A stretch of DNA of 8,698 bases from Candidatus Omnitrophota bacterium. Lineage in GTDB: Bacteria > Omnitrophota > Koll11 > Aquiviventales > Aquiviventaceae. Both the position numbers and the translations under genes were made by a program. Each line of letters starts with the position of its first letter. The stretch's first letter is position 1. The notes under the pieces were generated by a model. The model did not search any database. It was not told the origin of the DNA and saw only the letters and a list, made by a program, of their open reading frames with translations. This document shows, piece after piece, positions 5,486 to 8,698 of the stretch. Location: contig JACPXS010000076.1 of assembly GCA_016196415.1 (NCBI GenBank), positions 1 to 8,698 on the forward strand, given 5' to 3'.

Positions 5486-5507
5486 ACGCACTCCTGGCCG
5501 ACCGAGA

Positions 5508-5541
5508 TGTTGGGATAGGCTCCTTAGAGTGCCTATCAACA
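5508..5541. repeat. Imperfect inverted repeat (hairpin) upstream of mnmA
   Basis: TGTTG-gg-ATAGGC (5508-5520) and GCCTATCAACA (5531-5541) pair over 11 positions with a 2-nt bulge. An inner CTC/GAG pairing is also possible around the loop CTTA. It lies in the region where a -35 or an activator site for mnmA would be expected, about 23 bp upstream of TATAAT. No T-run follows it on either strand. Confidence 0.5.
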
Positions 5542-5640
5542 TGACTGCGGGGCGCTCTCGGTGAAGGGGGAAGGCTGGCGGGTGAAGACATCGCTCCGTC
5601 GCTCGATCCCCTGCCCCCGTGCCCCTCTACCCGGCACCCA

Positions 5641-5670
5641 GAGCAGCCAAGGTCTTGTTGATCGCTGCTC
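5641..5670 (-). terminator. Hairpin just after the cytochrome c stop codon, possible terminator
   Basis: Seven nucleotides beyond the stop, GAGCAGC and GCTGCTC (5641-5647 with 5664-5670) form a 7-bp stem. The loop contains CAAG-AC-CTTG, which pairs further. There is no U-run after it on the minus strand, so it is at best a Rho-dependent or processing/stability hairpin. The rest of the gap down to 5542 shows no gene or strong signal. Confidence 0.35.
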
Positions 5671-5676
5671 TTAGTT

Positions 5677-6933
5677 CTACTCGGGATGGATCGCTTTGGC
5701 TGATGCCGATCCTCCCGGCTGCCGCGGCGACGACGCTTGGGGATTCGGTTGTGGGAGTCGATCTGCGAGCGAGAAGAGGTAGGCGACCAGGGCATCCAGG
5801 TCCTCTTCGGAAATCCGATCCTTCCACGCGGGCATGTAGAGCGAGGGGTTGGGACGATGGGCATCGGCCCGAGGGACCGGCTGCCGGCCGTTTCGAATCA
5901 GCTCTTTCAGGCTTTGCTCCTCGTTGCCGTAGTAGGCCTTGACGTACACCAGCGGCGGCACCTCCTCCCCGAGTCCTGCGTTCCAGTTCCTCCTGCCTCC
6001 GACCCCGCCGATCCCGTGACAGGCCGCGCAGCCGTATTGCTCAAACACCGCTTGGCCCCGCTCTATCGCCGACGCATAGATCCGGTCAGGCTCAGGCCGG
6101 GCCGGTCTGACGTACGACGCGGGAGGATCCGATTCGGTCAGGCTCAACAGGTACACGGCGAGCGCCAGGACCTCGTCATCCTTCAGGCCGAAATTCGGCA
6201 TGGCGCTCGGGAACACCTCCTCTTCATCAGGGGGCAGATGCTCCGGACGCACGCCGGGGTTGAGCGCGCGCGGATTGCTGAGCTTGCGCATGAACCAGCG
6301 GATCCGATCGTGGGGGGGATCCATCATTTCAAAATCGGCTTCGATGAGCTGGTAGGATTTCGATCCCACTTCCGTGAGATCCTGGGAGACCGCTTGGCCG
6401 AACTCCTTCACCGCGTGACAGCCGTAGCAACCTTTGGCCTTGAAGAGCGCGCGTCCTTTCAGCAACACGGGGGCGTAGTCGGCAATCGGCTGCAGGTTCC
6501 CGTGGCACTGGGCGCAGGAGGCTTGGACGAGCGGTCCTCGAAGGAGCGGCTCTTCCCAGTGCGGGACATCGCCGTGGGCCGCCGCCGTTTCGGTGGCCAA
6601 GCCTTGCCCGCCGTGGCAGACGGTGCAGCCGAATTTCTCGACCGGATGCCACGCCAAGTACCGACCCGGATGGGCTTTGAAGGGCTCTTCCGCAAGAGCC
6701 AACTGCGGTTTCTCGATGGCCAGATGGCAGGTGGTGCAGCGATCCACTCGTTTGAGGTCTGACACGATGATCTGCTGAATGCCCCCCGTGACTCCCTGCC
6801 GTTCGTTGTTGGCCAGCGTCTTCAAAAACCTTCGCTGGTAGCGGGTCCAGTCCCGGTTCATATCTTGGCCCAAGGCCACGAACAACAGGAGCGCCAGCAA
6901 CCCGCTCAGGATGACAAAGACGAGGCGTCTCAT
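5677..6933 (-). CDS. Membrane-anchored pentaheme cytochrome c of the quinol:cytochrome c oxidoreductase cluster
   Basis: A 418-residue protein with an N-terminal hydrophobic segment (about residues 4-22) that serves as signal anchor, so the hemes lie outside the cytoplasmic membrane. Five heme c attachment motifs are visible: CTTCH (66-70), CTVCH (103-107), CAQCH (140-144), CYGCH (169-173) and CAACH (302-306). The first three, with HPGRYLAWHPVEKFGCTVCHGG between them, look like a compact triheme part with His ligands. The last two sit in separate class I-like domains, each with a plausible axial methionine: M245 in SAMPNFGL and M367 in LYMPAWKDRI. The C-terminal 25 residues are Pro/Ser-rich and low complexity. 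The gene starts 4 bp after the cytochrome b stop, with AAGG as ribosome binding site. It is inferred to take electrons from the bc-type complex and pass them to a soluble carrier or terminal oxidase. Confidence 0.88.
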   Translation of the reverse strand: MRRLVFVILSGLLALLLFVALGQDMNRDWTRYQRRFLKTLANNERQGVTGGIQQIIVSDLKRVDRCTTCHLAIEKPQLALAEEPFKAHPGRYLAWHPVEKFGCTVCHGGQGLATETAAAHGDVPHWEEPLLRGPLVQASCAQCHGNLQPIADYAPVLLKGRALFKAKGCYGCHAVKEFGQAVSQDLTEVGSKSYQLIEADFEMMDPPHDRIRWFMRKLSNPRALNPGVRPEHLPPDEEEVFPSAMPNFGLKDDEVLALAVYLLSLTESDPPASYVRPARPEPDRIYASAIERGQAVFEQYGCAACHGIGGVGGRRNWNAGLGEEVPPLVYVKAYYGNEEQSLKELIRNGRQPVPRADAHRPNPSLYMPAWKDRISEEDLDALVAYLFSLADRLPQPNPQASSPRQPGGSASAKAIHPE

Positions 6934-6937
6934 GGCC

Positions 6938-8698
6938 TTAGATATTGAAGTTGACCATCGGGAAATGCAGCAGATACTTCACGCCAAAGAGCAGCCGTAA
7001 CACGATCTTGCCCAACACGCCCATCATCAGGAGAACGAGGCTCATCACGATGGCGTATTTGACCGGCCCCAGCGCTTCGTATAAACGATCTTTGAACCTG
7101 GCAAACTGGATGCCGCACGAGCCGAACGCAATCCCAACCAGGCCGACCAGCACGGCAATGATCGAATAGCCGACAGCCGGACCGGCCTGTTGCACGAGCC
7201 GATACATCGCCGAGACCGCCGGAGCGTTGAGCGAACGCCCCAACGCTTCAAACAGCATCGGGTAGCGGCTGCGGGATGGGAAATCCGCATCCGGAGCCGT
7301 CAGGAGCGGGACCACGAGCGCGGTGGATAACAACAGTCCCAGCCCCATGTGGAATATCGCGGAGACCCGCTCGGGTGCTTTCGGCCCTCCCTTCGCTGCT
7401 AGGGCCGCTTTCACCTTCTGCGGAATCGGAGAGCCGAGGAGGAAATAGCTCACGAGGAGAAGGCCCCCCCACAGATTTGGAATGTTTTTCAGCGTGAGTT
7501 TGGCGATCCGTCGATGGCTCCAGGCCTCCCAGGGCCAGTACCATTCCCAGTTGGGTCCCCGGCAGTAAGTGCCAATGGCAATCAGGACAAACCACATCAC
7601 CGTGCCCAAGAGGAACACCGAAACGGCAAACGGCCGCTCCTCGGGGTACCACACGGGAAACGGACCGAGTCGCTTCCATCGCATCTTCGTCCAGGACCCG
7701 ACCCCCTTGGGGTTGATGTCAACGTAGGGGATCGCCATGAGCCCCACCACGATGAGAGTCGGCAAGATCACCCCCGCGATCCAGGGATCGAAGTAGACCA
7801 GCAGCTCCTGCAGACCCAGGAAATACCAAGGCGCCTTGGACGGGTTGGGGGTCACGTTGAGATTGGCTTGCGCCTCAAGCGGAGCGTTGAGCAGGAGCGA
7901 CCAGACAAACAGGATGACGCTCACCAAGAGCGCGGCGAGGAACTCGCGGGAAACCAGATGCGGCCAGACATCCACTTTCTCGCCGGTCTGCTTGGAAAAG
8001 CTGTCTTTGCGCACCCGCCAGAGATGGACGCAGAGGAAAAGACAAAAGAGAAACGGCACCGCAATGCAATGCAGGACGTAGAAGCGAATCAACGTCGCAT
8101 CGCCGATAACCGTGCCGCCGATGAGCCCAAACCGCGCGTCGTTGGCCGTCGTGATGAAGGGTAGCCGGAACGGCCCTTCATTGCCCAGCATCGGAGAGTT
8201 CGCCGCCATCTGCGCCCCAACCGTCACCGCCCACAGCGCGAGCTGATCCCAGGGAAGGAGATAGCCGGTGTAGCTGAGGAACAGCGTCATCACCAAGAGG
8301 ATCACGCCGACGACCCAGTTATACTCCCGCGGCGGTTTGTACGCGCCGGTCAGGAACACCCGGACCATATGCAGGATGACCACGATCACCATGAGGTGCG
8401 CCGCCCAGCGATGCATATTGCGCAGCAACGCGCCCAGCGTCACCGCAAAGGTCAGGTCTTTGACGTCCTGATAGGCGAGGGAGCTTGCCGGCCGGTAGTA
8501 GAACATGAGCAGGATGCCGGTAACCGTCAGCACCAGGAACAGGTAAAAGGACAGCCCTCCGAGCCCCCACGTGTACGTGACGCGAATGGCATCTTTGGGG
8601 ACGCGGACGGGATGGAGATGGAGGAAGACATTGCCGAAGATCCGCTGCAGACGCGTGCGGGGGGTATCGGCGAAATCGTGGCGGAAGACGGACTTCCA
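6938..8698 (-). CDS. Fused cytochrome b (b6 plus subunit IV type) with C-terminal membrane extension; 5' end outside window
   Basis: 586 residues are visible, lacking only a short N-terminus. This is the quinol-oxidising, heme b subunit of a bc1/b6f-type complex. The b6-like half has FYYRP (66-70), [16 protein letters not shown] with heme ligands His96 and His110, [10 protein letters not shown] (116-125), YLLPWDQ (146-152), and FYVLH...CVH with His210 and His225. The second pair is 15 apart, as in b6, not 14 as in bc1. Residues 286-328 correspond to the subunit IV Qo region, but read KAPWYF where PEWY is usual. [13 protein letters not shown] (381-393) follows. After it come about four further hydrophobic segments (about 408-421, 447-466, 509-529, 548-572) that b6/IV lacks. 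The Cys that binds heme cn in b6 is replaced by Gly (residue 45). The pentaheme cytochrome c follows after 4 bp. A Rieske gene is expected upstream. Confidence 0.9.
   Translation of the reverse strand, partial: WKSVFRHDFADTPRTRLQRIFGNVFLHLHPVRVPKDAIRVTYTWGLGGLSFYLFLVLTVTGILLMFYYRPASSLAYQDVKDLTFAVTLGALLRNMHRWAAHLMVIVVILHMVRVFLTGAYKPPREYNWVVGVILLVMTLFLSYTGYLLPWDQLALWAVTVGAQMAANSPMLGNEGPFRLPFITTANDARFGLIGGTVIGDATLIRFYVLHCIAVPFLFCLFLCVHLWRVRKDSFSKQTGEKVDVWPHLVSREFLAALLVSVILFVWSLLLNAPLEAQANLNVTPNPSKAPWYFLGLQELLVYFDPWIAGVILPTLIVVGLMAIPYVDINPKGVGSWTKMRWKRLGPFPVWYPEERPFAVSVFLLGTVMWFVLIAIGTYCRGPNWEWYWPWEAWSHRRIAKLTLKNIPNLWGGLLLVSYFLLGSPIPQKVKAALAAKGGPKAPERVSAIFHMGLGLLLSTALVVPLLTAPDADFPSRSRYPMLFEALGRSLNAPAVSAMYRLVQQAGPAVGYSIIAVLVGLVGIAFGSCGIQFARFKDRLYEALGPVKYAIVMSLVLLMMGVLGKIVLRLLFGVKYLLHFPMVNFNI

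Noticed and set aside
5737..6762. Long plus-strand open frame opposite the pentaheme cytochrome
   Set aside because: The minus strand carries five CXXCH motifs and a signal anchor; the opposite reading has no family features.
7514..8164. Plus-strand open frame opposite cytochrome b
   Set aside because: A highly charged, Arg/Asp/Glu-rich reading, as expected from the antisense of a hydrophobic membrane protein gene.

Overview
The window looks like a GC-rich bacterial chromosome, probably Nitrospirota (Nitrospira-like) or a similar respiratory lineage. This is inferred from gene content: a fused b6-type cytochrome b followed by a pentaheme cytochrome c, together with housekeeping translation genes. 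No 16S or other decisive marker is present. Every intact gene lies on the minus strand, so transcription runs from high to low coordinates. The only coding-like trace on the plus strand is a decayed response-regulator fragment.

Layout in transcription order. (1) 8698-5677 is a respiratory module. It holds the 5'-truncated cytochrome b of a quinol:cytochrome c oxidoreductase (bc/b6f type, with an unusual C-terminal membrane extension) and, 4 bp downstream, a membrane-anchored pentaheme cytochrome c. A Rieske protein gene is expected just outside the window. (2) 5440-3386 is a sulfur/tRNA module. mnmA (tRNA 2-thiouridylase) overlaps larE (sacrificial sulfur insertase family), and the larE stop codon lies inside a CAU-anticodon tRNA gene that has its own promoter-like sequence within larE. 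(3) 3385-2982 is a mostly non-coding stretch with an orphan half receiver domain on the plus strand, a perfect 10-bp inverted repeat and the promoter of the next operon. (4) 2981-1 is a translation and proteostasis operon. It contains a ribosome hibernation factor with a basic tail, a secreted HEAT-repeat protein, tilS (tRNA-Ile lysidine synthetase, coupled by an ATGA overlap), then a 415-bp gap dominated by a nested palindromic element, and finally the start of ftsH with its own candidate promoter.

How the genes fit together: MnmA, LarE and TilS are three separate members of the PP-loop ATP pyrophosphatase superfamily (all carry SGGVDS) within about 4.6 kb, beside a CAU tRNA. TilS, MnmA and the hibernation factor act on tRNA or ribosomes, and FtsH on membrane protein quality. 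The respiratory genes are a separate unit. I see no CRISPR array, transposase, toxin-antitoxin pair, phage gene or obviously new defence system. The most notable points are the larE/tRNA overlap, the palindromic element upstream of ftsH, the orphan LarE, and the deviations of the cytochrome b from canonical b6/bc1 motifs.
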